Shown one piece after another: positions 22,963-29,633 of a stretch of 29,679 nucleotides of DNA. The notes under the pieces are model-generated. The model saw only the letters and a program-made list of their open reading frames with translations. It ran no database searches and was not told where the DNA came from. Position 1 is the first letter of the stretch; every line of letters begins with the position of its first letter. The translations under genes and the position numbers were made by a program. The DNA comes from a virus. The DNA is taken from positions 1 through 29,679 of the IMG/VR virus record IMGVR_UViG_3300009788_002710. One strand, written 5' to 3'.

Positions 22963-24739
22963 CGGGATCTCTATCATAACGGTCTAATGCTGCGGTAGGA
23001 CGCGGGAAATGCTCAAATTCATCGTCATTATCGGAGTAGAAGAGGTGTTCCAGCCATGCGACGGCCACCAGGATCATCATGACCAAATCTTGCTTCAATT
23101 TGGCGTCCGGAAGCCGATATTTCGCCAATTGGGAGAAAATATGCGGAATAAAGGGCATTTCGAACATCCCATTCGCCATCCAGGACTTTGTGAGCGTCAA
23201 AAGGACGTATTTCGTATTGCCGGCCATTGAAACGGGCGTTGGTTGGAGTTCTGCCATGCCTTCGACCCTTTCATAGCCACTTTGCGGCCCTGTGGAGTCA
23301 AAAGCGTTCCTACCGACCGCGTGAAAGCGCATAACAAGCTCCGTGTACTTCGCAAGCCAGGGTGCGGGGCTGTTATTGCCGAAAACCCAGTGGAAAGCGG
23401 CCAAGGTCGCCGGTTGTTTAGGGAAAAAGGTAATATCCCAGACAATTATGCCAGCACTGTTGCGGCCAGGGGGGTTCGACCAGCCCGGGTCCGCGGCCAC
23501 CATGTAAATGCGGTCCTCTCGGTAGGGCAGTTCCCACTCGTAGATACCCACACGAGGGGCCTCTGCCTTGTGGTAGCCTGGTAACTTCAGGTCCAGCCCT
23601 TGCTGCATCTGGTGTTCGAGGTCGGACGAACGTGACTTCTGCAACGTGCCGTGCGAAAAGTGCTCACCGGCACCTATTGGGCGGTGTCCCAAGAGATGGA
23701 CGCTGCGTGATTGCGCGTCTGCGCCGACTTGCCGTTCAAATCGGAACAAATCGGACATGGTGAGGTAGATATTCTCGCTCGTGGAAGGGCCATAGGACCA
23801 TGTGAAGTCCGGGTCGGTCGCTCCCTCGTCAAAGATGTCCCAGAGGAGCGGGTTATCCGCTGAGTTCGCAATCAGGGAGATTTGCCCACGCCGGGGCCGT
23901 CCTCGAACCTGTCCACGCAAGCGCGTGCCGATATTTCTGACCACCCTGTCGATCTCATCTAGCTGTTCAGCCTGATCGATCATGGCCTCGTCACCGGAAA
24001 GCGTCAGGAGCTTGTCGGGGTCATCCATAATGGAATAAATCTCGATGACGTTCTCGCCAACGAAGTCATTCCCGATAACCAGCTGTGCGTAGGGCTTGGT
24101 GGGGGCCTTGAGGAGAAAGCGTTCCTTGAAGAGGGTGCCGTCCATCATAACCATGGCCTGTTTGTAGACTTCCATGGCTTGGATAGAATAGGGCGCGAGA
24201 CAGAAGGCACGATAACCGGGTACGGTGGCAGCCCGGACAAGAATGTCGATCAGTTTTCCCCACGTCTTCGAAGAGCCGAAGCCCCCGATGACGCACTGGA
24301 TGGGATGATCGGAATGCCACATCTCTAATTGCCACGGGAGTTGCAGAATACCATGGTGGTGATGAAAGACCGGTTCCCCGGCCTCCCAGAGCGTGCGATA
24401 GCGGCGGAAGAGATTAATCGAGTCGCGCTCATATTCGTGCTTGGCAATTTGTACCCAGTCGTTATCAATCGTGAAAGCAAAGAAGTCCGGCTTTTTCAGC
24501 CGTTCCCAGTGGCTTCTCAAATCGCGATAGGCATCAAGCAGGCGTCTACCGGCGTCGATGAATTCAGGAACCGTCAGCCTCTTGATGTGCGCTATCGGTA
24601 TCGGCCTCCACCACGTCCCCGAGTTCGGGCTCCTCAGATAGAAGTCTGTTATCCCCTGCGGGTTGTTCTCCCTCTGGAGCCTCTGGAACATCGCCCTCTC
24701 CCCCTGATTCAGGGTGTATAACTTCTTCCGGAACGCCAT
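22949..24739 (-). CDS. terL: Terminase large subunit
   Basis: A 596-aa DNA-packaging motor and nuclease. Walker A-like P-loop: VIGGFGSSKTWGK (residues about 150-162). Walker B region: AMIDQAEQLDEIDR (about 252-265), where the residue after the Asp is Gln and not Glu. C-terminal RNase H-like nuclease: MVAADPGW (D418), NAFDSTG (D481), and DAKLKQDLVMM (D545/D551). The start at 24739 has GAGGAG 7 nt upstream; ATG 24691 with GGGGGAG is an alternative. The long start overlaps the previous gene by 176 nt. It lies about 10 kb from the portal gene, an unusual separation. Confidence 0.9.
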   Translation of the reverse strand: MAFRKKLYTLNQGERAMFQRLQRENNPQGITDFYLRSPNSGTWWRPIPIAHIKRLTVPEFIDAGRRLLDAYRDLRSHWERLKKPDFFAFTIDNDWVQIAKHEYERDSINLFRRYRTLWEAGEPVFHHHHGILQLPWQLEMWHSDHPIQCVIGGFGSSKTWGKLIDILVRAATVPGYRAFCLAPYSIQAMEVYKQAMVMMDGTLFKERFLLKAPTKPYAQLVIGNDFVGENVIEIYSIMDDPDKLLTLSGDEAMIDQAEQLDEIDRVVRNIGTRLRGQVRGRPRRGQISLIANSADNPLLWDIFDEGATDPDFTWSYGPSTSENIYLTMSDLFRFERQVGADAQSRSVHLLGHRPIGAGEHFSHGTLQKSRSSDLEHQMQQGLDLKLPGYHKAEAPRVGIYEWELPYREDRIYMVAADPGWSNPPGRNSAGIIVWDITFFPKQPATLAAFHWVFGNNSPAPWLAKYTELVMRFHAVGRNAFDSTGPQSGYERVEGMAELQPTPVSMAGNTKYVLLTLTKSWMANGMFEMPFIPHIFSQLAKYRLPDAKLKQDLVMMILVAVAWLEHLFYSDNDDEFEHFPRPTAALDRYDRDPDARY

Positions 24740-24980
24740 CTGCCAACTCCTCTACCAGGACCGGGGCTACTGTGGTGGGTGGAGCCTGGTCAGGGCCACT
24801 CATCGATACTGAGCCATAGTGAGCATCCAGGCCACCAGCGTCCTGGATCAGAATGAAGTTGACGGTGCCACCAGCTTTCACGGCCTTCCAGCGTCTACCG
24901 AAAGCATTGAACAAGCGGGGCCTCCCCTCACGTTCCCATCGCGTCATCAGTTGTTCGTGATTTGGATTTGCTCTAGCCAC
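24564..24980 (-). CDS. Acidic-tailed protein before terL, possible small terminase
   Basis: A 138-aa protein from GTG 24978-24980 with GGAGG 7 nt upstream. The N-terminal 50 residues are basic and helical (NHEQLMTRWEREGRPRLFNA, RRWKAVKAGG), and the C-terminal half is Glu/Pro/Gly-rich and disordered. Its last 58 codons overlap the beginning of terL in another frame. Position suggests a packaging partner such as a small terminase subunit, but no helix-turn-helix is evident, so this is only a positional guess. Confidence 0.5.
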   Translation of the reverse strand: MARANPNHEQLMTRWEREGRPRLFNAFGRRWKAVKAGGTVNFILIQDAGGLDAHYGSVSMSGPDQAPPTTVAPVLVEELADGVPEEVIHPESGGEGDVPEAPEGEQPAGDNRLLSEEPELGDVVEADTDSAHQEADGS

Positions 24981-25434
24981 TTCGGGCCTCCTTTAGCCAA
25001 TTCTCGATTAAGTCACGGTCAACCTGCAACACAGCACAGGGGTGCCAGCCGCGTGGTTCACCGTCCATGTCCATGTCAGGGTGGAACCATAGGAACACCC
25101 CGTGTACATTTCTCTCGAAACGAATGACAGCTACCGTTCTGCCCTGGTTCCTCAACCGAACCTGAATCCACTGGTCAGCTGGCAATGCAATGCCCATTTC
25201 GTCGCCTACGCGGTCATAGCCCTGGAAGACCGGGGTACCGGTCAATTGCGTCAGAGGCTCGATCAAGGAAAGATCTTCGAGGTAGAAAGAAAAACCGCCC
25301 GAAACGTAGACGAACACCTTGTCAAAAAGCGGGAGTTTACATCTTTTGCGGCTTGCTATGGAAACATCGATGCGGGGAGGACCGTAGAGTAGGGCGAGTA
25401 GGAAAGCTCTGATTGCGTTGAGTATAGCTATCAT
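24973..25434 (-). CDS. Hypothetical protein with hydrophobic N-terminus
   Basis: A 153-aa protein, MIAILNAIRAFLLALLYGPP at the N-terminus, then beta-rich sequence (FVYVSGGFSFYLEDLSLIEP, TVAVIRFERNVHGVFLW). AGGAG lies 7 nt upstream of the ATG. It is the first gene of the minus-strand arm, after the promoter/terminator leader. Not recognised; possibly membrane-attached through residues 1-17. Confidence 0.55.
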   Translation of the reverse strand: MIAILNAIRAFLLALLYGPPRIDVSIASRKRCKLPLFDKVFVYVSGGFSFYLEDLSLIEPLTQLTGTPVFQGYDRVGDEMGIALPADQWIQVRLRNQGRTVAVIRFERNVHGVFLWFHPDMDMDGEPRGWHPCAVLQVDRDLIENWLKEARSG

Positions 25435-25513
25435 TCATGCGCTCCTGGGTGTAATGGTGGATGGGGGTTGAGGCGGAAGCTTTGCCCCCATGCCTCTAAC
25501 CCGACCCGATAAC

Positions 25514-25524
25514 ATTGTACCACA
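25514..25524 (-). promoter_or_regulatory. Possible second, extended -10 promoter
   Basis: TGTGGTACAAT on the minus strand matches an extended -10 box without a good -35. It lies just after the terminator hairpin and 80 nt before the first gene. The same 11 nt recur on the plus strand at 28696-28706. Confidence 0.35.
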
Positions 25525-25562
25525 AAAGAGAAGACCCGTGCGCGACTGACGGCCCACGGGTC
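25525..25562 (-). terminator. Leader terminator/attenuator
   Basis: GACCCGTG (25562-25555) and CACGGGTC (25540-25533) form a perfect 8-bp stem with a 14-nt loop, followed on the minus strand by TTCTCTTTTG. It lies about 30 nt downstream of the start site predicted for the promoter at 25600-25627 and before the first gene. Confidence 0.65.
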
Positions 25563-25599
25563 AACAGGTTGGATCAATCTTGGAGGATAATCCGGGGCT

Positions 25600-25627
25600 A
25601 TTATACCACTGGAAATTTTCTTGACAA
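25600..25627 (-). promoter_or_regulatory. Strong extended -10 sigma-70 promoter for the minus arm
   Basis: On the minus strand TTGTCA (25622-25627), 16-nt spacer, TATAAT (25600-25605), preceded by TG to give GTGGTATAAT. The start site is expected near 25592. On the opposite strand TTGACA (25621-25626) overlaps the -35 box, with only a poor -10 (GAGTAT, 18 nt away). Confidence 0.75.
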
Positions 25628-25695
25628 GGGCCGATTTCAGAGCCGAGTATTCTGATGGGGCTATATATGTAGTAGGTAACATATAAAAGTGAGAC

Positions 25696-25739
25696 CACCC
25701 CCTCTGGGGGTGCTTGTATATATATTTCCCCACTGGGGA
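25696..25739 (+). other. Leader hairpins before the plus-strand genes
   Basis: CACCCCC (25696-25702) pairs with GGGGGTG (25706-25712) around TCT, and a second hairpin CCCC-ACT-GGGG follows at about 25729-25739. They lie in the leader of the first plus-strand gene and can sequester GGGGAG close to its start, so translational control is conceivable. Confidence 0.45.
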
Positions 25740-25755
25740 GAAAGAAGACAATCAA

Positions 25756-26022
25756 ATGCGTACCATACCGTCGATCATCAGCGAAGCTACCATCTTGGTG
25801 CAGGCCCGCCTGGAATCCACGTCAGCGTTGGGGGGGTATGAACTTCCGAAAGGGTTTATGGATACCCTGGCCGCTAAGACCGTTCATATCGAAGAAGCCG
25901 CAGTCGCTTGTGAACTCGGCTACCCCAACCTACTTTCACGTCGTTTAGCCCATAATGCCAATGTTCGGCATTATGCTGATTTAATCGAAGCTATCGCCTA
26001 CACCATCATCAAGGCTGATTAG
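25756..26022 (+). CDS. Hypothetical early-arm protein
   Basis: An 88-aa protein starting MRTIPSIISEATILVQARLE. The ATG at 25756 is preferred over 25714, which lies between the leader hairpins; the ribosome site (GAAAGAAG) is weak. The protein is mostly helical (VHIEEAAVACELGYPNLLSR) and could be a small DNA-binding or regulatory protein, with no recognisable motif. Confidence 0.5.
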   Translation: MRTIPSIISEATILVQARLESTSALGGYELPKGFMDTLAAKTVHIEEAAVACELGYPNLLSRRLAHNANVRHYADLIEAIAYTIIKAD

Positions 26023-26049
26023 GCTATAGCACCACACAAGGAGAACAGT

Positions 26050-26388
26050 ATGCCCCGTATCGTGTATCAGAACATGAAGGAGAAACAGGTTGCCATGGCA
26101 GCGTTCTTTGCTGATGACATGCACAGCCTGAATCTCACAGGCAAGTGGATAGAGGATGATGACATCGAGTCTGATACCACTATCCGCCTTGGTAAGGACA
26201 TTGAGTATTTCACTCAATGTGTTGTCAGGGGCAAGACGGCCCAGTACACACTGGTGCGTAGTGCCCCCAAGGAAACGCTGGAGGTGGACATCACCCCCGG
26301 TCAGTACCGTAAGTTCCACTCGTGGGCATCACCCCTGCCCACACAGGGTTACATCCCCCTGCTATTCCCTCTAATCGACATGCCGTAG
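26050..26388 (+). CDS. Hypothetical protein
   Basis: A 112-aa protein, MPRIVYQNMKEKQVAMAAFF onward, with AAGGAG upstream. The middle has alternating strands (YTLVRSAPKETLEVDITPGQ) and the tail is aromatic/proline-rich. No known family; probably an early phage protein by position. Confidence 0.55.
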   Translation: MPRIVYQNMKEKQVAMAAFFADDMHSLNLTGKWIEDDDIESDTTIRLGKDIEYFTQCVVRGKTAQYTLVRSAPKETLEVDITPGQYRKFHSWASPLPTQGYIPLLFPLIDMP

Positions 26389-26403
26389 AGGGGTAGGCAG
26401 GGC

Positions 26404-26483
26404 ACCCATCTGTGGGTATATGCACTCTGCACATCAGCTGTGTTCTGGTGTGCAGGGCCGTGTGTACACATAGGGTGTATACC
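26404..26483. repeat. Group of palindromes between two early genes
   Basis: The 118-bp intergenic stretch contains ACCCA/TGGGT (26404-26417), a longer imperfect hairpin TGCAC...GTGCA with inner CACA/TGTG (26421-26454), the perfect palindrome TGTGTACACA (26461-26470), and an imperfect one near 26474-26483. Possible operators or RNA structure. Confidence 0.45.
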
Positions 26484-26506
26484 GTATGCCATGAAAGGAG
26501 ATTATC

Positions 26507-26779
26507 ATGGCTAACAGTACCTCTCTGTATCCCACCTTGGAGAGTATGGGCTACTCATGGGCCCAGGAGGATGATGCGGGGTTACTCACCCCACATCTCA
26601 TCCCCACTGGTCTCGATGGCGTACCTCGGAAGAGGCACGTAGGGCATCTAACCATGCCTGAGTATAACTCCCAGCTTTCATGGGAACAACATCTACGCCA
26701 CATAGAACAGCCCATAGTGGGCTGTGTCTACTGTGCAGTAGATGTAGCCAGAGGTGACATCTTCACACAGGCTGACTGA
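26507..26779 (+). CDS. Hypothetical protein
   Basis: A 90-aa protein, MANSTSLYPTLESMGYSWAQ onward, with AAAGGAG upstream. It has two Cys residues close together (VGCVYCAVDVARGD) and several His (HLRHIEQ), which could bind a metal, but the spacing does not match a known zinc finger. Unrecognised. Confidence 0.55.
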   Translation: MANSTSLYPTLESMGYSWAQEDDAGLLTPHLIPTGLDGVPRKRHVGHLTMPEYNSQLSWEQHLRHIEQPIVGCVYCAVDVARGDIFTQAD

Positions 26780-27019
26780 GTGTAGATGTAGTCTCCATAA
26801 TATAGATACATCATTGTCTATCTTCACATTCAATGGTGTATCTATCATCATCATCATTCAATAATCATAATCATATAATCATATAATGTATATACATATA
26901 TATGTATATATACTATATGGGTATATGGCTGTGTGTGTCCACACACATGGGCTGTTTGCGTACCCATAAAGGTATGCGAGACATTCGAGATCTTGCATAT
27001 ATACAATCGGAGGTAAGTT
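26780..27019. other. AT-rich iteron-like region, possible replication origin
   Basis: No gene here. The stretch is far more AT-rich than its surroundings. It holds several AATCAT repeats (26863-26882), ATC-repeats before them, and a perfect 22-bp palindrome at 26889-26910 (TATATACATAT and its complement). A TGTGTGT/ACACACA hairpin follows at about 26930-26947, and a GCGTACC/GGTATGC hairpin after it. These are features of replication origins or partition sites, but also of promoter regions. Confidence 0.4.
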
Positions 27020-27256
27020 ATGTTCGCATTGTTCTTACGTGAAGTTGGCGGGCCATGGGCGCTGCTGCAAACTGGCAGCGCGGTAGAGATGAATGACCGT
27101 CTCGCTCAGCAAAAGGGTGAGGTCTTCGGCACCGAGGAAAGCCAGAACGCCGGTGGCAAGGAAATCCGGCTGGATGGCTATATGACTGGGTGCGTGGTCA
27201 AGTTTGACCTCAAACTCAATCCCTGGTTTGCCAGCTTCATCGAGGAGGTTGCATAG
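27020..27256 (+). CDS. Hypothetical protein
   Basis: A 78-aa soluble protein, MFALFLREVGGPWALLQTGS onward, with GGAGG upstream of its ATG. Helix-then-strand sequence with no recognised family. Its stop lies 1 nt before the next gene. Confidence 0.55.
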   Translation: MFALFLREVGGPWALLQTGSAVEMNDRLAQQKGEVFGTEESQNAGGKEIRLDGYMTGCVVKFDLKLNPWFASFIEEVA

Positions 27257-27257
27257 G

Positions 27258-27380
27258 ATGGACTTCCTGGAGTGGTACACGACGGAGATGTCCGCGAGGA
27301 TGCAACATGCCGATATGATCGTGACGGTAGCGATCATCGCAATCTTCGCGGTTGTCATGTACCGGGTTTCTTTCCGGTAG
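27258..27380 (+). CDS. 40-aa single-helix membrane protein
   Basis: It starts 2 nt after the previous stop, with GGAGG 9 nt upstream, and reads MDFLEWYTTEMSARMQHADM then IVTVAIIAIFAVVMYRVSFR. One transmembrane helix at residues about 20-35. An intrinsic terminator follows directly, so the gene ends a transcription unit. Function unknown. Confidence 0.6.
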   Translation: MDFLEWYTTEMSARMQHADMIVTVAIIAIFAVVMYRVSFR

Positions 27381-27386
27381 ACGCCA

Positions 27387-27414
27387 GGGGGCCGCAAGGC
27401 CCCCCTCACCTTTT
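27387..27414 (+). terminator. Intrinsic terminator with GCAA loop
   Basis: GGGGGCC (27387-27393), tetraloop GCAA, GGCCCCC (27398-27404), then CTCACC and TTTT. A perfect 7-bp GC stem followed by a short U-tract. Confidence 0.75.
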
Positions 27415-27437
27415 ACCCGATTTAGCTAAGGAGCAAG

Positions 27438-27722
27438 ATGATGGTCGGTTACGATCCCGCAGATACGCAAGACATGATGGATGACGAGAATCGTTTCTCT
27501 CATCCGGAGCGCCTTTCGTCGCTGTTCGACTCCTACCCTTACGGTATGAGCCGTAAGGAGTATTCCCACCAGCTGCTCGCCGAGCACATGCACGAAGTCC
27601 GGGCCGAGGAAGCCTGGGACGAACGTGTTGACCTGCTCGATGGGTTAGCCGACAAGAATGGCCTCACGATGGATGAGGCCGAGGAGCTTATCAAGGTCAA
27701 ATGGGACTTTGATGGCGACTAG
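27438..27722 (+). CDS. Acidic helical hypothetical protein
   Basis: A 94-aa protein with AAGGAG upstream, MMVGYDPADTQDMMDDENRF onward. Highly acidic and mostly helical (LADKNGLTMDEAEELIKVKW). DNA-mimic or regulatory roles are possible for such acidic small phage proteins, but nothing specific is seen. Confidence 0.55.
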   Translation: MMVGYDPADTQDMMDDENRFSHPERLSSLFDSYPYGMSRKEYSHQLLAEHMHEVRAEEAWDERVDLLDGLADKNGLTMDEAEELIKVKWDFDGD

Positions 27723-27867
27723 TGGGTATGGAGTGCTTGACCCACACGGCTCAGTTGACCCCGGCTGGGAGTCACCTCAGCCTATGCCCCGGGAGCGAAA
27801 TTACTCCCTCACAATATGCAGATATATGTCAGAGGAGGACTGGCGTAACTGGGCGCTATTTGCGTAG
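27712..27867 (+). CDS. 51-aa hypothetical protein
   Basis: The ATG at 27712 overlaps the end of the previous gene by 11 nt in another frame. The protein reads MATSGYGVLDPHGSVDPGWE and ends with MSEEDWRNWALFA, where Trp-rich helix sequence looks protein-like. A competing frame through the same region (27722-27979) gives a low-quality Pro/Arg/Ser-rich product and is not called. Confidence 0.45.
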   Translation: MATSGYGVLDPHGSVDPGWESPQPMPRERNYSLTICRYMSEEDWRNWALFA

Positions 27868-28014
27868 TTCCCGCCACCCCCATCCGAACGCGCTACCCCC
27901 GCGTTGTCGCCAGGCCGTTGCCCGCACGGGCATTCTTCGGCCTACGCATTCGTCGGCTTATTCTGTGTGTCGGCCCTAAGCATGGGCGACCGGCACCCCT
28001 ATACGGAGGACACA

Positions 28015-28680
28015 ATGTCCCTATTTTCCCGTTTGACTGGTACCAAGGAACTGTACTTGGACCATGAGACTCGCGCACTCTTCGAGAGTGGAGCTACTGC
28101 CGCAAAGGGCCCCCTGGGTCGCGGTATCAATGGCAACGTAGCGTCCTATCTCCAGAGTACGCTTGACACCCCTGTACCCGGGGGTTGGCGTGTGATTTCA
28201 CGCTATCCCACAAGACCAGGCAAGCACACCTTCTACGCTGGCATAGGCTCCGGTAACGCGGAGTTGTGCGTTCAGCTGGGCCGTGCTCTTGCCCTCACTT
28301 CGTTCCTGCTGTTGGAGGGTATCTTCAATGGCTCATATCGTATGCGGCTAGGTACTGAATACCTTGTCGAGGCTTCCGCACGGACCGAGAAAGATGGCCG
28401 TGACATCGCCACGCTTCGTCGCCGTCTGGGTAATCGCTGGGGCTCACATCCCATGCAGTCCACTCAAATTCGGCGACAGAATAAAGAGCGCCGCGAAGGA
28501 GACGAATGGAACCCCGGCTGGACCAAGTATCATTTAGCGGCCAAACTCCTGTATGGAGAGAAGGTCGCGCTGGTCGGCACCCTTGGCGAACCCACTGTAT
28601 GGATCGCCGAGGGATTCTATAGGGAGATGTTGCTGAAGTCGGGCTATGACCGGCATAGCTTCCCACCCCTATGGGGATAG
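28015..28680 (+). CDS. Hypothetical protein
   Basis: A 221-aa protein from ATG 28015 (MSLFSRLTGTKELYLDHETR) with GGAGGA 6 nt upstream; a longer frame back to 27904 has no ribosome site. The middle has a hydrophobic region (ALALTSFLLLEGIFNGSYRM) that may be a buried helix, and the C-terminal half contains a basic stretch (IRRQNKERREGDEW). No recognised family. By position it belongs to the early/replication arm. Confidence 0.6.
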   Translation: MSLFSRLTGTKELYLDHETRALFESGATAAKGPLGRGINGNVASYLQSTLDTPVPGGWRVISRYPTRPGKHTFYAGIGSGNAELCVQLGRALALTSFLLLEGIFNGSYRMRLGTEYLVEASARTEKDGRDIATLRRRLGNRWGSHPMQSTQIRRQNKERREGDEWNPGWTKYHLAAKLLYGEKVALVGTLGEPTVWIAEGFYREMLLKSGYDRHSFPPLWG

Positions 28681-28695
28681 CATCACACTGCATTC

Positions 28696-28706
28696 TGTGG
28701 TACAAT
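28696..28706 (+). promoter_or_regulatory. Possible extended -10 promoter before ssb
   Basis: TGTGGTACAAT on the plus strand, identical to the minus-strand element at 25514-25524. No good -35. It lies 180 nt upstream of the ssb start; no reliable gene is seen between them. Confidence 0.3.
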
Positions 28707-28886
28707 CCCGTGATGAATAATTCTCTTCTTTCACGAGATGTGTACCGACGCAAGGGAGGATTAGTATACACCCCCCTTTCTCCCCTTCAAATAACTCTCT
28801 CTGTGCTCACATCGCGTAACAGCACGAAACTAAAGGGGACAATGGTTCCCTGGTTTCACATACACAGTCAAGGAGACTGAAAACAC

Positions 28887-29285
28887 ATGAATAGCAAGAA
28901 TACTATCGTACTGATCGGTCGTTTGGGTCGTGACGCTGAGCAGAAATACCTGCAAAGCGGCGACAGTGTTGTCAACTTCAGCATGGCGATCAATGCCTGG
29001 TACAAGAAAGATGGCGAGAAGATCGAGAAGACCGAGTGGGTCGATGTTGCTGTCTGGGGCAAGCTCGGTGAAGCCCTACTGCAATATCTGACCAAGGGCA
29101 AAGAGGTTCAAATTAAGGCGAACTTTTTGTCTGCCCGTGCCTATATCGGCCAGGACGGTGAAGCTCGCGCTACCATCAAAGTTACCGCAGATGACATCAA
29201 CCTCATGGGTTCCGGTGATGGCAACGGTCAGCGCAATACCAATCCCGCCGACACCGCCAGCGACGATGACGAGCACCCATTCTGA
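28887..29285 (+). CDS. ssb: Single-stranded DNA-binding protein
   Basis: A 132-aa SSB. The OB-fold (residues about 3-110) has the typical opening NTIVLIGRLGRDAEQKYLQS, then VVNFSMAINAWY, TEWVDVAVWGKLGEALLQYL, GKEVQIKANF, and IKVTADDINLMG. The C-terminus is short, disordered and acidic and ends DDDEHPF, the tip that recruits replication partners in bacterial SSBs. GGAG lies 11 nt before the ATG. It marks the right arm as the DNA replication side. Confidence 0.92.
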   Translation: MNSKNTIVLIGRLGRDAEQKYLQSGDSVVNFSMAINAWYKKDGEKIEKTEWVDVAVWGKLGEALLQYLTKGKEVQIKANFLSARAYIGQDGEARATIKVTADDINLMGSGDGNGQRNTNPADTASDDDEHPF

Positions 29286-29342
29286 GGTACGGCAGTACCC
29301 GAATAATATAAACTCAGGGGGTCGGGTCCGTCCTGGCCCCCT
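29286..29342 (+). terminator. Hairpins downstream of ssb, possible terminator
   Basis: GGTAC-GGCA-GTACC (29286-29299) follows the ssb stop at once. Further on, GGGGGTCGGG and CCTGGCCCCC pair around TCCGT (29317-29341) with two wobble pairs. A U-tract is missing (TCTCTC follows), so termination efficiency is doubtful. Confidence 0.4.
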
Positions 29343-29363
29343 CTCTCAACAGGAGAATGAACG

Positions 29364-29633
29364 ATGATCCACCAGAAGATCCAATGTATTCTCGTTACCT
29401 ATCCCGTCACCGTCAGGGGTCTGTTGCACTTCCAGATAGGTTTAGTCTGGATACAATGGGACAGGAAGCAGAAACTCTTCACAGCCTACATCATACAAAA
29501 TGGGGAGAAAATGGGATCTCCAACTGTGCAAGAACATGCTGAGAAGCTCCTCCAAGCTGCACGGTTCATGAATGAAATGCAGGAGCTCTACTACCAATAT
29601 TCCGATGATGCCTACTGGCAGAGAGAATACTAA
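29364..29633 (+). CDS. Hypothetical protein
   Basis: An 89-aa protein, MIHQKIQCILVTYPVTVRGL onward, with AGGAG about 9 nt upstream; a start at 29357 in another frame lies too close to the ribosome site. The N-terminal half is hydrophobic beta strands (HFQIGLVWIQW) and the C-terminal half is helical (EKLLQAARFMNEMQELYYQY). Not recognised. Confidence 0.55.
   Translation: MIHQKIQCILVTYPVTVRGLLHFQIGLVWIQWDRKQKLFTAYIIQNGEKMGSPTVQEHAEKLLQAARFMNEMQELYYQYSDDAYWQREY

Noticed and set aside
25431-25751. 106-aa minus-strand frame upstream of the first minus-arm gene
   Set aside because: Its start lies upstream of the promoter at 25600-25627 and the frame runs through promoter and terminator, so a transcript from that promoter would not contain the start.
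28712-28880. Plus-strand frame between 28712 and ssb (MNNSLLSRDVYRRKGG...)
   Set aside because: No ribosome site at its ATG and no protein-like pattern; kept as intergenic leader with a possible promoter.
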